Shown here in pieces: positions 1 to 11,763 of a stretch of DNA of 64,000 bases. Position numbers and translations under genes: made by a program. The notes beneath the pieces are model-generated. The model ran no database searches. It had not been told where the DNA came from and was given only the letters and a program-made list of their open reading frames with translations. Source of the stretch: Sporodiniella umbellata (Eukaryota; Mucoromycota; Mucoromycetes; Mucorales; Rhizopodaceae); NCBI GenBank assembly GCA_025677835.1, contig JAIXMR010000048.1:107234-171233 (forward strand), read 5' to 3'. The first letter of the stretch is position 1. Each line of letters begins with the position of its first letter.

Positions 1-536
1 CACATCATGTAAATGGTAGCCAAACTTCTTCAGTAAAAATTTTTGTAGTTTTGCTAGTAGAAAACAATGGTTGCTTATATGTCGTTTGAAATAATTTTGG
101 CTAAAGCTAGTTTTTTCGTTTTTGCAAGAAGTATAACAGAATCAAAGAAAGGGGTCAGTAAATGAAATTCAGCAATGCATATCTGTGAAAAGTCATCCTT
201 TTACAAAATGAAATTCTCTAAAAGAAAAAAGTCTACTTTTGGCAAGAGATAAAATACATTTTATTTGAGAGGAAAGTAGTAAAATGCTCTTTTAATAGAA
301 GCAAAAAAAAAAAAAGGTTTGTGGGGCTGATCTTGTGATAAAGCTTTTTGATATCAGAAATCTTGACAGTGCAGTATGTTTCTGTACTATATTGCACGTA
401 ACAAAAAACAATGATCACATTTGATATCTACAACAAATACCCATTTTTATCCCATCTAAAAAAACCATTATAACCAATAGACTAAAGATCTATAAGCCTT
501 AGAGGTTCCTCCTTTATTCTGTTTTTATGGAGGACC
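1..536. other. AT-rich intergenic, no gene recognised
   Basis: No ORF with recognisable content. A minus-strand stretch at about 313-418 translates to a short peptide containing KKLYHKI, which resembles part of the transposase relic at 51.6-52.2 kb (see findings). Otherwise it looks like intergenic or 5' flanking DNA of the gene at 667. Confidence 0.5.
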
Positions 537-670
537 TAGGTAACCCAAAACAAGTTGGAAAGCCTCTGGGTTACAGTGCTTTTTTTGAAGACCACTTCAA
601 CTGGGGTGCTGTTAATAAGGGATGGAAAGAACTCCGCCTCCTTTTTCTTCCTATTTTTCTTAGAGTATGA
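537..670 (+). promoter_or_regulatory. Upstream ORF overlapping the next start codon
   Basis: An ATG at 537 opens an uninterrupted frame of about 43 codons. Its TGA stop overlaps the ATG at 667 by one base, in the arrangement ATGA. If it lies in the mRNA it would act as an upstream ORF and allow termination-reinitiation control of the BAG-domain protein. A 5' intron is the alternative, because a pyrimidine-rich TTCTTAG acceptor-like site ends just before the main ATG. The sequence alone does not decide between them. Confidence 0.35.
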
Positions 671-1548
671 CCCAAAACAAGCAATCTCTGATTATTTATG
701 GTGCAGCTGCCGTTCTCGTCGCTGCATTAAGTAGTGGCATTGTATATTACGTGATAGAGGATGATCGCAAAGTCCAGCGCAGAAAAGCTGCTCGACGTGC
801 TGAACGAAATGCGCTTAAGCTATTGAACCAAATTACAGAGCAAAGACAAGCGATCGAAAAAAGCATCAAGAGCATTGAGCCTGTTCTTGAAATTGAATGC
901 GATGACAAGACTTTCCAGCAAAAAGAGTTTACCTTGGTTCAGTGTAATGAGTTACTACTTCGTTTGATGGAACAATTGGATGCCATGCATCCCTCCAGTC
1001 TTATTATTCCAGGGGAGGCTGAGCCAACGGAGCTTGAAGAAAAACTGACCGAACATTTGAAGACCAAAAAGCGAAGTCTTGTCGAGTCAATCAATGAACT
1101 CTTCCGATGCTTGGATGTCTGCAATGAAACCCTAAAAAAAGAAAAAGCGAAAAGAGAAGAGGCAGCTAAAGAAAAAGCTAGATTTGAAAAGCAAGAGCAA
1201 GAGAGATTAGCTCGAGAGGCAGAAGAGCGAAAAAAGATTGAAGAAGAAAAGGCCAAAAAAGCTAGAGAAGAGCAGGAACGAGTAGCTCAAGAAGAAGCTT
1301 TGCTTAGACAAAAAGAAGAAGAGGAACAGCTAGCCAGAGAAGCCGAGCAAAAGGCCAAAGAAAACATAATGGCTCAAGAAGAAAGCCTGCCTAAACAAGA
1401 AGAATCAGAACAAAAGACAGAAAAAACAAAAGAACAAACTCAAGAACATAAGCCTAGAGATATTGAACAAATTGAAGTTGAAAGCCCTGAAGAAGGAAGT
1501 GGTGTATTTGTTCAAGCAGAACCTTCAACTATCGAATTGTCAGAATAA
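667..1548 (+). CDS. BAG-domain membrane protein (Snl1-like Hsp70 nucleotide-exchange factor)
   Basis: Intronless, 293 aa. Residues about 9-30 form one hydrophobic segment (LIIYGAAAVLVAALSSG), an N-terminal signal anchor. Residues about 50-160 fit a three-helix BAG domain: an LLNQITEQR helix, then ELLLRLMEQLDAM, then KTKKRSLVESINELFRCLD, matching the family pattern of a LDA-type helix followed by a basic helix. Residues about 155-260 are a highly charged E/K/A coiled coil rich in REEAAKEKARFEK-type sequence. Yeast Snl1 has the same order (anchor, then BAG) but is shorter. BAG domains bind the Hsp70 ATPase domain and promote ADP release, here presumably at the ER or nuclear envelope. The Snl1 parallel rests on architecture; the long coiled-coil tail is extra. 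Start chosen at 667 because the anchor follows at once. Confidence 0.65.
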   Translation: MTQNKQSLIIYGAAAVLVAALSSGIVYYVIEDDRKVQRRKAARRAERNALKLLNQITEQRQAIEKSIKSIEPVLEIECDDKTFQQKEFTLVQCNELLLRLMEQLDAMHPSSLIIPGEAEPTELEEKLTEHLKTKKRSLVESINELFRCLDVCNETLKKEKAKREEAAKEKARFEKQEQERLAREAEERKKIEEEKAKKAREEQERVAQEEALLRQKEEEEQLAREAEQKAKENIMAQEESLPKQEESEQKTEKTKEQTQEHKPRDIEQIEVESPEEGSGVFVQAEPSTIELSE

Positions 1549-1717
1549 AAAGCCCGAAAAATAGTGATGACATAACTTGTTCTGTCACTTTTAACGTCAT
1601 CATTTCTTATTTTTGTGGCGAAATAAGGAGATTCTCTATTCTGTGACAAAGTAAGGAGGGTCAAAGATCTTGTCTCTAGCGCATGACATCATGAAAAGAG
1701 AGAGACCGTATTTTTTA

Positions 1718-2465
1718 TTACAAAATGATACACTTTTTAGCCCTTTTGTCTTGGCTGGTAGGGCAGAGCGCTGCTCGAATGGCTTCATCAAATACATTTT
1801 TTAATCCAGTCTGAGTTAATGCTGAACATTCGAGATATTTTACTGCTTTAATATCTTTGGCCATTTGTAGACTTTGTGTATATGAAATTGGTGCCATTTT
1901 TCTCTGAGCAAGCTTTTGCACTGTGTCTGGGTCTTCTCTCAAGTCAAGTTTAGTTCCAATCAAAATAATAGGTGTACCTGGCGCATGGTGATTTATTTCC
2001 GGATACCACTTTAACAAAAATTTAAAACATTAGTGTGTTATTTATTCTATTTTCGATGGAAATTATTTGTGTACCTTAGTTTTCACGTTTTCAAACGAAG
2101 AAGGGTTAACTAGTGAGAAACAGACCAAAAACACATCTGTCTGAGGATAGGATAGTGGCCTCAATCTGTCATAGTCCTCCTGTCCTGCTGTATCCCATAA
2201 ACCAAGACTTATCGTTCTTCCATCCACTCTCACATGCGCTGAATAGTTATCGAATCTAAATGAATATTTAGGGTATGTGTATATCGGTCTTTGCTCTGCT
2301 CTTACACTGTAGGAACATATTCGCTGGGGAAAGCGTTTGTTGTGTAAGATATCAATAAACAAGTTTTACCGACTGCCCTATAAGAAATATATTATTAGTA
2401 CATACACCTCGCTATCCTAGCCATCATTACCCATCACCGACTACCACACATTTAATGGCCTGCAT
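1718..2465 (-). CDS. RAC1: Rac-type Rho-family small GTPase
   Basis: Four exons, 2465-2431, 2377-2306, 2255-2075 and 2008-1718, with GT..AG introns of about 45-66 nt, give exactly 192 aa, the usual Rac length. Visible motifs are the P-loop GDGAVGKT (split by intron 1), the effector region [13 protein letters not shown], switch [16 protein letters not shown], the guanine-specificity motifs GTKLDLR and ECSAL, a polybasic tail and a C-terminal CIIL box predicted to be geranylgeranylated. Rho GTPases of this type drive actin polarity and NADPH oxidase or PAK signalling at hyphal tips. Rac rather than Cdc42 is favoured by the [20 protein letters not shown] stretch. The start is taken at MQAIKC; an in-frame ATG nine codons upstream (2492) would add MDSSQTEHI and cannot be excluded. 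Confidence 0.92.
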
Positions 2466-2492
2466 AATATGTTCAGTTTGACTACTATCCAT

Positions 2493-4151
2493 TTTTGTAC
2501 GGGAACACACAGAAAAAAAAAAAAAAAAAATAAGAGAGAGAGAGAGAAAGAAAATTATATGACAGAAAAAAAAATAAGCGTAAGACGAGTAGGAGTTTGT
2601 TACCACCACGCGCATACTAAAAGGAGAAGGGGAGAAGGGTTTCAACAGTTTAAAAACCCTATTTTATTACTCCTTCTTAAAATCACAAACCAACGTTTTA
2701 TATATGTGTGTACGTGTACGTAAAATATGTCTGTCAAACACCTTCAAGTATGGTTTATTTTTTTCTTATTTACACCTTTGTTTTGGCACCTGGCCCTGTG
2801 CGGATATGTTCTCGGTATTCTCCCTTCAGCTTCTGAATATATTCAGCGTTGCACAAAAGTCATTATTCTTAAAAAGGATTGCCGATTATACCTATGCTCA
2901 ATGAATAAAAAGCATTGGTTTTGAGGTGGTTCAACTCACAACAAAGTGCCATATATTCGTATATTTACATATTTGAATGTAGAGCTTTTGAATTTTCTCG
3001 TGAATAGTCAAACTTTTCTCAACGAACGGTTTTTTACTCTCCTTTTGTTTAGGCGAGTGGACTTTTTTTCTAGGACTAAAGAAAGCAAACCAAATCTAAA
3101 ATCGTATGCCGTGTATCCCTAACGACGTTCAGTATGCGCCGCATGCCGATACCTAGAAGTACCAGGCAGAACATAGTAAAGAAGATCAGTAAAATATAAC
3201 AGATACAGGACAAGTCGTTCTTTTATCAAGCGATATACAATGCTTCTGTTTTGGTGTCTTGTAAAGCGTCCTAGCGAAAAGCATTCGATCAACATTTTAA
3301 ACTTTGTGTTCAAATGTCGTACTTAAAGGATAACAAAGTACTATTTATTTGCTTATATTTGACCTCAGTCGTCAATTGACAAGCGTTTTTATGCTCATAT
3401 CTACTTTTTATTACAAAATACAGAACATACTCCAATTCTTAACTAATGATGGTTTTTTTTTAACCACTTGAGAGTGAAATTGGCTGTAATTTTTTTTTAT
3501 AAACGTCGATGCTTAGCTTTCTTTTTTGGATTCAATTTACGCTTGATTATGAGCAACAACTTAACATATTAACTCGGTGCTCGAAGAGTAATAGGAGGAA
3601 TAGGTTTTTGATTGGGGGCCTCAAAGAGAATCTAAGACGTTTTTTTAGAGTTGCCATTGCACTTTCATAAGACTTATGATATTACATCCATATAGGACCC
3701 TTCATGAATGCTTTTCTGTTGTGTTTCAATGTAATAGAATTTACGTAGTTCCAGGATTTTATACTTCTGATAAACTTGAGCTTAAATGGGCTATCAACAT
3801 TCGAAAAGTCGCGCAGTATTGTCTTATTAGAGCTTTAGTAAGCCTTCGCACCCTACTAGACCGTAGAGACTTATTTAATACAGTGAGTATTATCCAAAAA
3901 AACAAATAAAGCGTCTTTGTTACAAAAAGAAATCGCCTATTTTCTGTTTATAGAAGACATCTTGAACACGATAATACAATGGATATTGTATGCTTTAACT
4001 TTTTCTTGTTCACAAAAGGAGCAGAAAAATAATAAATCAATTGTTCTGTATGATGCCGCGTATTATTAATGACGACATCACCATGAGAGTCACGGCTATA
4101 AAGAAAAAAATTTCAGGTCAACATTTTTCTTTCTTGTACTAACACGACTAG
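2493..4151. other. Intergenic, no gene recognised
   Basis: About 1.65 kb between the RAC1 start and RIM1. Small ORFs exist (for example 3676-3909 plus and 3119-3313 minus) but have no domain, splice support or compositional signal. Several poly-A/T runs. I see nothing else in it. Confidence 0.5.
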
Positions 4152-4845
4152 ATGTTTATCGCACGACAAGTTTCTCCTTCAATCAAACTCGCTAGAGTAA
4201 TTTAAAACTGCTTTGTACTAAAGACAGATAACTAACGCGTATTTTTTTTTTTTTTTAACAAAGGCTTTCTCCCAATCTGCTGCTCGTAGAGATTGTAAGA
4301 TGCATGCAATAAACCATGTACATGTAACCTAATCCTATTACAGTGAACAAGATCCAACTGATTGGTCGTATTGGAAGTGATCCTACAGCACATGAAGTCG
4401 CCGATCGCCGAGTATACAACTATACACTTGCTACCTCAGAAACCAGAGCTGATAAAGAAGGTAAAAAAAACACAAATGAAACCACAAGTCACTGATCGTG
4501 TTTTAAAGATAACTTGATCAAGCGCACCCAATGGCACCGCGTTTCTTATTGGACAAACAACGATTGGTTTTCCAAAGTAAAGAAAGGGTAAGCGCTTTAG
4601 AAACTTTCAAAAGTTCTCTACTGACTTATTATTCTCTATAGCGATTTGGTTTACGTTGAAGGTAGTCTTCGTTACTCCGATTATGTTGACAAGGAAGGTG
4701 TATCTAGAACCAGAGCAGAAATTTCCCAAGGTATAGTTTTATTTTTGTTTTGTTTTGAGGAATAGCCATGTAACGTCATATAATAGGAAGCTTCAGAATG
4801 TTATCCCCCTCTCGCAATAAAGAGGAAGAAGAAGAGGAACAATAA
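4152..4845 (+). CDS. RIM1: Mitochondrial single-stranded DNA-binding protein
   Basis: Reconstructed from short exons: 4152-4196, 4264-4294, 4344-4460, then three more ending at the TAA 4843-4845, all with GT..AG boundaries in consistent phase. The product begins MFIARQVSPSIKLARAFSQS, a basic, acid-free mitochondrial presequence. It continues with an OB fold: LNKIQLIGRIGSDPT, RRVYNYTLATSE, KRTQWHRVSYW, GDLVYVEGSLRYSDY. These are the hallmarks of bacterial-type SSB and yeast Rim1, which coats single-stranded mtDNA during replication. The tail is a short run of glutamates. Length, about 140 aa, fits the family. No single ORF shows this gene because its exons are 31-120 nt. Confidence 0.88.
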
Positions 4846-5392
4846 ATCCAAAATTTTATTTACTCCTGACAATAATAAAAGATATTATTCAAACAAAACT
4901 AAGAACACAACACCATCACCTAGACGCACAATCTAAGCTTCTCATGATACCGTTTTACAATTCAATACCAGCATATGCGTGAATATATACTGAGTACTGT
5001 AGAGAGCAAAACATATCCAGTGCACAAAGAGCTGGTAATCTTTTAATGGCTGGGAACCTATGGACTTTTGCTGTACCAAAAACGTGTCATTGAAGCTGAT
5101 GTCTTTTTTAACTCCATATATTTTGTGTGTTTGTTTTGTACGAATCAAAGCCAGCCTCAATGAGACCGTGATATATTAACTCAATGTTACTATAAGCACA
5201 TCAAAATCAAAGACAAAACGTAATGACAATAGACCCGAATTTGTGATATTGCGAATTGTATTTGTTTCTGGCGTATAGCGAACTTGAGATTTGCTCCTCA
5301 AGGAAATACACCCCATTATTTTTATTCCCAGTCATTTAGCGTTGCTTTTACTATGTGGCGTTTTAACCTCTTTAGGTGACTTTTTAACACAA
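4846..5392. other. Intergenic, no gene recognised
   Basis: About 550 bp between RIM1 and SRP9. A 72-codon minus-strand ORF at 4942-5160 has no recognisable features. I see nothing else. Confidence 0.5.
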
Positions 5393-5915
5393 ATGTACAT
5401 TAGTAACTGGGATGAATTTCAAAACGCCGTTGTGAGCTTACATACGGCTTCGCCAGAACACGTAAAATTGCATTCAGCAAAGCCTTACAAATTGAAGCTC
5501 GACGTCTGATTATTTTGATTTATAGGTTCGTTATGTTCACACTTTTCATCGAGGCAATGGGGAGCTTATTTTGAAAGTAACCGACGATAGAGTTGTAAAG
5601 TAACCCTGGCATAGTAGCGTTTTTCTAGTACTGAAACTTTTGCTTAGAATATTAAATACAAAACAAACCAAATGACAGACCTGAAGAAATTCGTCGGTTT
5701 AAATAGTCTTTTAATGCTACAAATGATGAACAAAGAAGAAGCAGGTAATAAATTTTAGTGAATTTAGTAAGTTCAAAAATAATTAAACAAAAAAATTAGA
5801 TGAAGAGATGACAGAGGCACAAGTTGCTGAGCCAATAGCTAAAGGAGCCATCAAAGCAAAACCTTCAACACCAAAACAAGCAGCCAAAGGAAAAAAAGGA
5901 AAAAAAAGACGATAG
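5393..5915 (+). CDS. SRP9: Signal recognition particle 9 kDa protein
   Basis: Four exons, 5393-5461, 5526-5594, 5648-5744 and 5800-5915, give 116 aa. The product starts MYISNWDEFQNAVVSLHTAS and continues PEHVRYVHTFHRGNGELILK then VTDDRVNIKYKTNQMTDLKK. It aligns without gaps to the SRP9 core, in which a VTDD turn and a YKT-Q motif are conserved. The introns were placed to keep this alignment; a longer first exon reading into 5509 would insert extra residues. SRP9 pairs with SRP14 on the Alu domain of SRP RNA and mediates elongation arrest. The last 40 residues are a Lys/Ala-rich tail (KGKKGKKRR), likely RNA-binding. Ascomycete yeasts use the divergent Srp21, so this SRP9-like form is noteworthy. 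Confidence 0.85.
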
Positions 5916-6382
5916 ACTATACGAGCCACATTCAAGTACGGAACCCTTTAATAAATTTTTTTTTTTTTCAATCAAAATGGATACGATTTTTGTGAAGAAC
6001 TCCAGTCTTCAATTGACCCACAGAGAATAAGAACGCAGGACTGTTTATAATATGAAAGCCCTTTGAACTTTTATTTAGAAAATTTGGTAAACATATAGAA
6101 AAGAAAGAAACCGCCGTTGTTATCAATGAAGCTTTCTTTTTTGAAAACTATATACAGATTTCAACATTTTTAATACAATTAAACCATCTACCAACAAAAC
6201 TGCTGAACCAATCAAGCATATACGATTACAACACACCCCAAAAAGATTTCAATAGATCACGGCCACTGCTGTGGTTTTGGTTTATGAAAGCTCCTTAAAT
6301 GTTTACTGCTAGAAAAAGACATGTTTACTTTTTTTTTTTTAAGGAAAAAGATGAAAGGGGGATGAAGGGTGTTGTGGTTGTT
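5916..6382. other. Convergent 3' intergenic region
   Basis: Separates the SRP9 stop (plus strand) from the nucleoporin stop (minus strand). It holds poly-T/poly-A runs. I looked on the minus strand for a missing C-terminal exon of the nucleoporin and saw none. Confidence 0.45.
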
Positions 6383-9300
6383 TTATTCTTTAACAGATTC
6401 TAATAGTTGTCCAATTGTTTGCAATAAATGATACATTTCGTATTGTTTGGCAGGCGCAACTACGCTCTTTGCACAATAGGAAGCGTTTGTTAGGTATTCA
6501 AATCGTGTTTGATTATTTAGTCCCCTAAAAAACATTGTCAAAAACGTACACTTATATATACACTTTGATGATTGTTCACTTACTCGGACTGACCCAATGT
6601 TAAATAGGCCTTGGCGGCTTTTTCAAGCTCGTCACGCTGTCTGTAATATTTAGCAAGAACCCGAAGACGCTTATATGACATAGGATGTATGTTCAAATAG
6701 TCTTCAAGGTAGGTGGGTGATTCCTAATTGTTTTTGTTAAAAAGAAAGCTGTTAAAAAGAGAGGTATACCTTAATTAGCATGTCTTCAGCATTGTTTTCC
6801 AAAAGGTTGTCATATATATAATAGTGGAAAGCAATATCTTTAGATGCAAAAGCAGTTGAATAGACCTCCTGTCTTATATCGGTAACAGAGTTGACAGACA
6901 CGTTTCGAGAAACCTCTAAGATTATACCAAGCACAATATCGTAAAAAGGCTTTTTAGCGTTAAATAACTCCACGGTAGCACTATTGGCCGCGTAGCCAGA
7001 TTTGACCATTTCATTTGTGACGTTGTTGCGATCGCGAGCTTGGGCGCAAGACAATGCAATATCAATGGCATAAATGGGGTAGCCTTGAAACATAAACTCT
7101 GTAGTAATTTCAGTTAAGCTTGGTGCAGGAATATTGCCTGCTATCCTTCGCAAAATTTCTAATGAGCTCTTCAGAGTATATCTAGTTTGGCTACTAGATT
7201 CAGTTCGAGCAGAGAGAATATCATGTGTTGCACGGTATAAGAGTACAACGCTGGAATCGCAGAAAGAACCGCAGCTTTCTTGTAAAACACTAATGACATA
7301 CTCTGTATCGTAATTTTGCTTTTTGAATGTGTATTCTATCAAAGCTCCTGAAAGGTCACGTACAAGTGATCGCCCAGCAGGTGTAACAAGCAATTGTTTC
7401 AAGTTGATGGTCTTCAGTAGCTCCTTAGAACCCGGTTTCAAGTTCTGAGCGATTTGGGTAAAATCTCCTGTGTCAATGAGGTAGATGAAGAAAGCAATTC
7501 CCTCAGTCAAATAGACCGCAAGTTCATGCAGACCTCTTATAGACATACCCTCTACGCTAGTGTCGGTTTTGGGAAACAGAACAATGTGACTACCGAAAAA
7601 GATTAGCCACTACTTAATACTCCGTTTCATTGTACCTATCCATGAATGCAACAAGGTTTTTTAGTACAGTTTGAATGCCTAATAGGTCAGACTTCTTCAA
7701 TGTACTGGCTATTGAATATTCGCCATTTTTTGTATTTTCAGTAAAGAGAATTCTATCCCAAACTGGCTGAACAGCACGATATATGAACAAAGCCAAGCCA
7801 TCGTGTCGACTGGTATACTGTTGACCTTGCGAGGGTAAGTCAGACAAAAGACGACTGAATTCTTGCAAAAGAACAATGGCGGTTTCAACGGATTGGGAAA
7901 CAACTGGCTTATTAGGGATAGTAGAGTTGAGTGAGATAGAGGAGGCGATGAGACCAAAGCACATGGCGCATGTATTTGCATATCCAAAATGATCAAAGAA
8001 ACTCTTTAAGCAGTTTATACGTTCTTCTTTGCTTTGATATGTACTTGTGATGAGATTGAACAACATATCTACAGGTCTCTGTTTTGTAATCACAGTCAAT
8101 CCGCGAGTAGTGAAAACCAGCAGATCTCGACTGGGGTTGTTGAAGTTGGTTGTCAATTCATTCAGTTGAGTATGGCCATGGGATACTTCCGAGATAGCCA
8201 AAACTTTTCCACTAACAGTTATTTCATCTAAAATTTCGGTTAATGAGGGACGGCCTGTCAGGTTGGTAGCAACAAGTTTTCCTAGGTCCGGGCACGTTGA
8301 CATAATTGACTCATCTTGCTGGCCATCCTTTACAACAGTAAAGAGACCATCTTTATAGAGCGCTTTTTTGAACACTTGTGGTGGTGAGGTAGGTTGAGGG
8401 GGTGTGCGTACATGTATAAGAGCAAGGTCATTTGGAACATCTTCAGACTTTAAGTTACTTCCGTGCTGGTGATATGTATAATATAAACGGCATCCAGTAG
8501 ATGTAATAGCAACAAGTTGGTATGTTCGAGATTCAGTTGCTGATACTGGGTGGATTGATACGATTTTAAAATCTTTGCTATTGATAAGCGGAGAAGCAGG
8601 ACACATCAATCTTGCACTTTCACACGATTTAGAATAGTTGCCGACTGTTCGATAATCTTGGCCATTGGCTCCTAGATAGGTGGTAACGATGTGTGAATTT
8701 TCAGTGAGTTGAAACAAAACAGTTCCATCTTCGTTCACAGCGATCTGAGTAACAGGATCATGCATAGATAAAAAGAATGCAGAAAATAGGCCGGAGCTGT
8801 GTAGTTTTTTGGAGCACTTTCCAGTGAACCATCCTTCAGTTTGCTATACACATAAATTCAAATAAGCTTTTTTTTTTTTATCTTTTTTTTTTTAAAAAAA
8901 AACACGATTAGCTTACTCTATAATCTAGTTCCCATACGTTTCCATCACTGCCTAACATAAATACACGCCCTTGTTTTGTTCCAACAATAGACTTCATGTT
9001 AATACCAGCGGTACCAGTTCGTGTATCAGTCTGGTGAAACCTGACTTTGTTGGTAGAGTCTTTGCTGATTGCAATCACTTTGACTTGAGATGCAGTGGAA
9101 ACAATCATCAGTCGATATACTTTTTCAATGTTGAATACATCTGTTTTGGGTATAACGATTCCAATAGAAACAATGTCGTCTTCTTCTTCATAAGTGCATA
9201 CGTCGTTACTAGTGTAGGTTATTGTGAGTCATGCATAAATCAAAGTTGATTCTTTTTTTGAGGGATTACCTATTGACATAGTCCCATAAATAAAGGCATT

Positions 9301-9727
9301 TCCCAATTGCAAAGTACGCTCTTTCTATTTCTGGTGCAATGCCTACAGGGCTGTTTGGGCCCACTTGTTTTTTTTTTTTTTTGGTTATGAATATAAAATA
9401 AAGCAAATGTTCCATATTTTCTAGTCTCATTGAACCGGATCACACTTACATTGGCTACCGCCTTCAAGTCCCACTAAGGGCATATTTAGCACTGTTTTTA
9501 AGCAGAGTGCTCTAACTTTTTCGTTTTGTGCCTTTTCATATACAATATGGTCTATTGTAGTAATTTAAATTAATTCACGATCATGGCTAGATTTGATTCA
9601 AGTTGTTTTTACTGGAGAATGTCTGCACTAGGTCAGGAAAAAGACGGTCTACAATGCCCCTGCTTTCCAATGCGATTGAAGCCTCGTCAACTATGTTTGA
9701 AGATTTTTCTGGACACTTTGTCTCCAT
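6383..9727 (-). CDS. NUP170: Nup155/Nup157/Nup170 family inner-ring nucleoporin, short form
   Basis: Multi-exon gene from METKCPEKSS (start 9727) to LLESVKE (stop 6383-6385), roughly 950-1000 aa. The N-terminal part shows the propeller signature of the family: PVGIAPEIERAYFAIGKCLY then WDYV, GINMKSIVGTKQGRVFMLG, GNVWELDYRV. The middle has the RHDGLALFIYRAVQPVW helix. The C-terminal solenoid has YLEDYL, LRVLAKYYRQRDELEKAAK and QTRFEYLTNASYCAKSV, matching the Nup155 solenoid. An intron (about 7614-7553) joins YNET to DVEGMSIRG. The protein links the membrane ring and Nup93-type inner ring of the nuclear pore. It stops soon after the SRAILSAKSS-equivalent segment, while human Nup155 (1391 aa) and yeast Nup170 continue for about 200 residues. 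Confidence 0.85.
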
Positions 9728-10310
9728 GTTTTGAAGGAAAAGAATAGAGAAGAAAAAATTGGGTCCTAAAACTGAACGCGAAAAAAAAAAAAAAAAAAAA
9801 GAGTGGCTAGGTGTCGTCATTTACTAATTAAGCTTCCGATAATTATAAATTTTCTAGCAATCCATAGCCTCGAAACTTCTTTACAAGCATATAATGTTGA
9901 TACAGACAAACTCAACAGTAGCTACTCTCTTCTAAATCATTTGTTTTTTTTTTGGCTCGTCTTGATATCTAACTAAAATCTCTATATTTCTATTATGCCG
10001 CTATTTTAAGGATATACTAGAATTAAAAACTGGTAGAGTAAACTTTAGCTTTTTACAGACTGAGAAAAAAAAAAGGCACGAAGCACTTTTGTCTTTGTAT
10101 GTTGACTACACAAAGATATTTTAAACAAAAACGTTTTGACTGTACTCTTTATTATTGCTTTTCCAAGAATAAAACCAAATATTAAAAAAAAAAAAAAGGG
10201 CAAAAGAGAAAAAAAAAAAAAAAAAAAAGGAAAGAGGGAGATAAGATAGAGAAATGTCTACATTTAAGGCCGTACATATATCTCCTAATAAATAAATAGA
10301 GTTTTTATGA
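9728..10310. other. Intergenic, poly-A/T rich
   Basis: Promoter side of the nucleoporin gene and 3' flank of LDB17. Long homopolymer runs, for example A-runs near 9781-9800 and 10205-10228. No gene seen. Confidence 0.45.
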
Positions 10311-11763
10311 CTAACAAGTAGAAAGGCTACTTTTGCTAGAATCAAAAGACTTGGTTGCTGAAGTAACGCCAATCAAGCCAGAGAAAGCAGAGTCGGGAGG
10401 CGTGTCTACAGGAGGAGTGGGGATGGAAGGGGAATGGTAGTTAATGATTCTCTTTACGAGTCGCTTTGTGGTTGAGTGAACCTTTTTTCTCATGCTGGGG
10501 TAAAGTAATTGATGCAAAATATGGCAAGTTTCTTTCTGTTTGTAAGGTCTTTCGTTTAGCTGGGTATTTTCTAATAGTGGTTCAAAGACTCTCAGATAGG
10601 CCTCTAGTAGCTGTACCAAAAAAGAATTAATTCTATTTTTAACACCTAAAAGAAATAGAAATCTATTTGTCTTACTGTTTGTGCTTCCTTTGTATCACCC
10701 AATCCGCATAATTCTCTTAGGATAATATCTACCAGTACATAGAGATCGTTTGTGTAAAAGTACTCGTACAATTCTGCTCTTGTGAAGATAGCGTAGAGCA
10801 ATTTTAGAATCAGGATTTGATTACAGACATCCTCTATAGTAAGAATGAGCGAAAGACTCTAAAAATAACAACTTACTTGATCTGTTCAACATGAAAATCA
10901 AATTAGCACTGAAAGTATCTGAGGTCCCTATACGTCGGGAAAGAACGTCCAGACAAAGGTTTTCGGGGTATCCTGACATCATGAACTGTTCATTAAATAC
11001 TAGCAGCAAACGAATCGTATCATAGTTGAACGACTCTTGAGCATCACCACGTGTCTCCTGTACAAGGTCCAAAAGCTTGTTGATGAGGGAAATATCGATC
11101 AAGTCTATACACAACGTCAATAAAAAAAGCTCCCACACTGAAAAATAAAAACAAACCCAAGTCTTCTTTCTCTATTTTGGCCATTTTAGACAATTCGAAA
11201 GCCAAATTGAATAGAATGCTGGAGGTTTCTAATGTATCAAACACGTCTGTTTTGATTTCCTGTATCACTTTACAGAACAGGCGGTTGCGCTTTAACTGAA
11301 CCGATTCTGACAAAATAAAGGTCATCCATCTAGGCTCATCTCTTCCAGCTGCAAGTAGTACTGCATACGGTATATAGTTTTCTTCGACTAGAGCGTGTGA
11401 GTGAATTATGTGTGATAAAACAACCGTGCTGTAATCCAAACATATTTTGGAATCAATAAGTTTGAAAGCAACTTGATTGATTTCAGTCTGTGTCTTCAAA
11501 AAGTCTTCTATTCAAATTTGAGCTTAGTATAAGTTAGGATCTTTTTTTTTTTTTTTTTTTTTGCGCTTACTCGAATATCTTGTAAGGAATCTGATGTATT
11601 GAGTAATAATTCTTTGGACGTCTTGTTCATCTGAGTAGGGTCTAATCAATATCTCATCCAGCTCTACAACTTTTTGTTAGCCACTCAAGATTTTTATCAA
11701 CTAACTTACCAGAATAAAAACTTTCTACGTTATCAAAAAAATACTCAATTGCATCGTCGTCCA
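10311..11763 (-). CDS. LDB17: Ldb17/Dip1/SPIN90 leucine-rich-domain Arp2/3 activator
   Basis: Multi-exon gene starting [18 protein letters not shown] at 11763 and ending SSLSTC with stop at 10311. Recognisable family stretches are [73 protein letters not shown] and the closing [20 protein letters not shown]. They match the SPIN90 leucine-rich domain (armadillo-like) of human SPIN90/NCKIPSD, fission yeast Dip1 and budding yeast Ldb17. Those proteins activate Arp2/3 without a pre-existing filament and seed linear actin at endocytic sites. There is no SH3 domain, as in fungal members. The C-terminus is a short S/T/P-rich tail with [12 protein letters not shown], a possible SH3 ligand. Confidence 0.85.

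Noticed and set aside
3676..3909. 77-codon plus-strand ORF
   Set aside because: No recognisable motif; isolated in an intergenic region.
5462..5509. Continuation of SRP9 exon 1 to the stop at 5509
   Set aside because: A GTAAAA donor after PEH restores gap-free alignment to SRP9; reading on inserts about 15 foreign residues.
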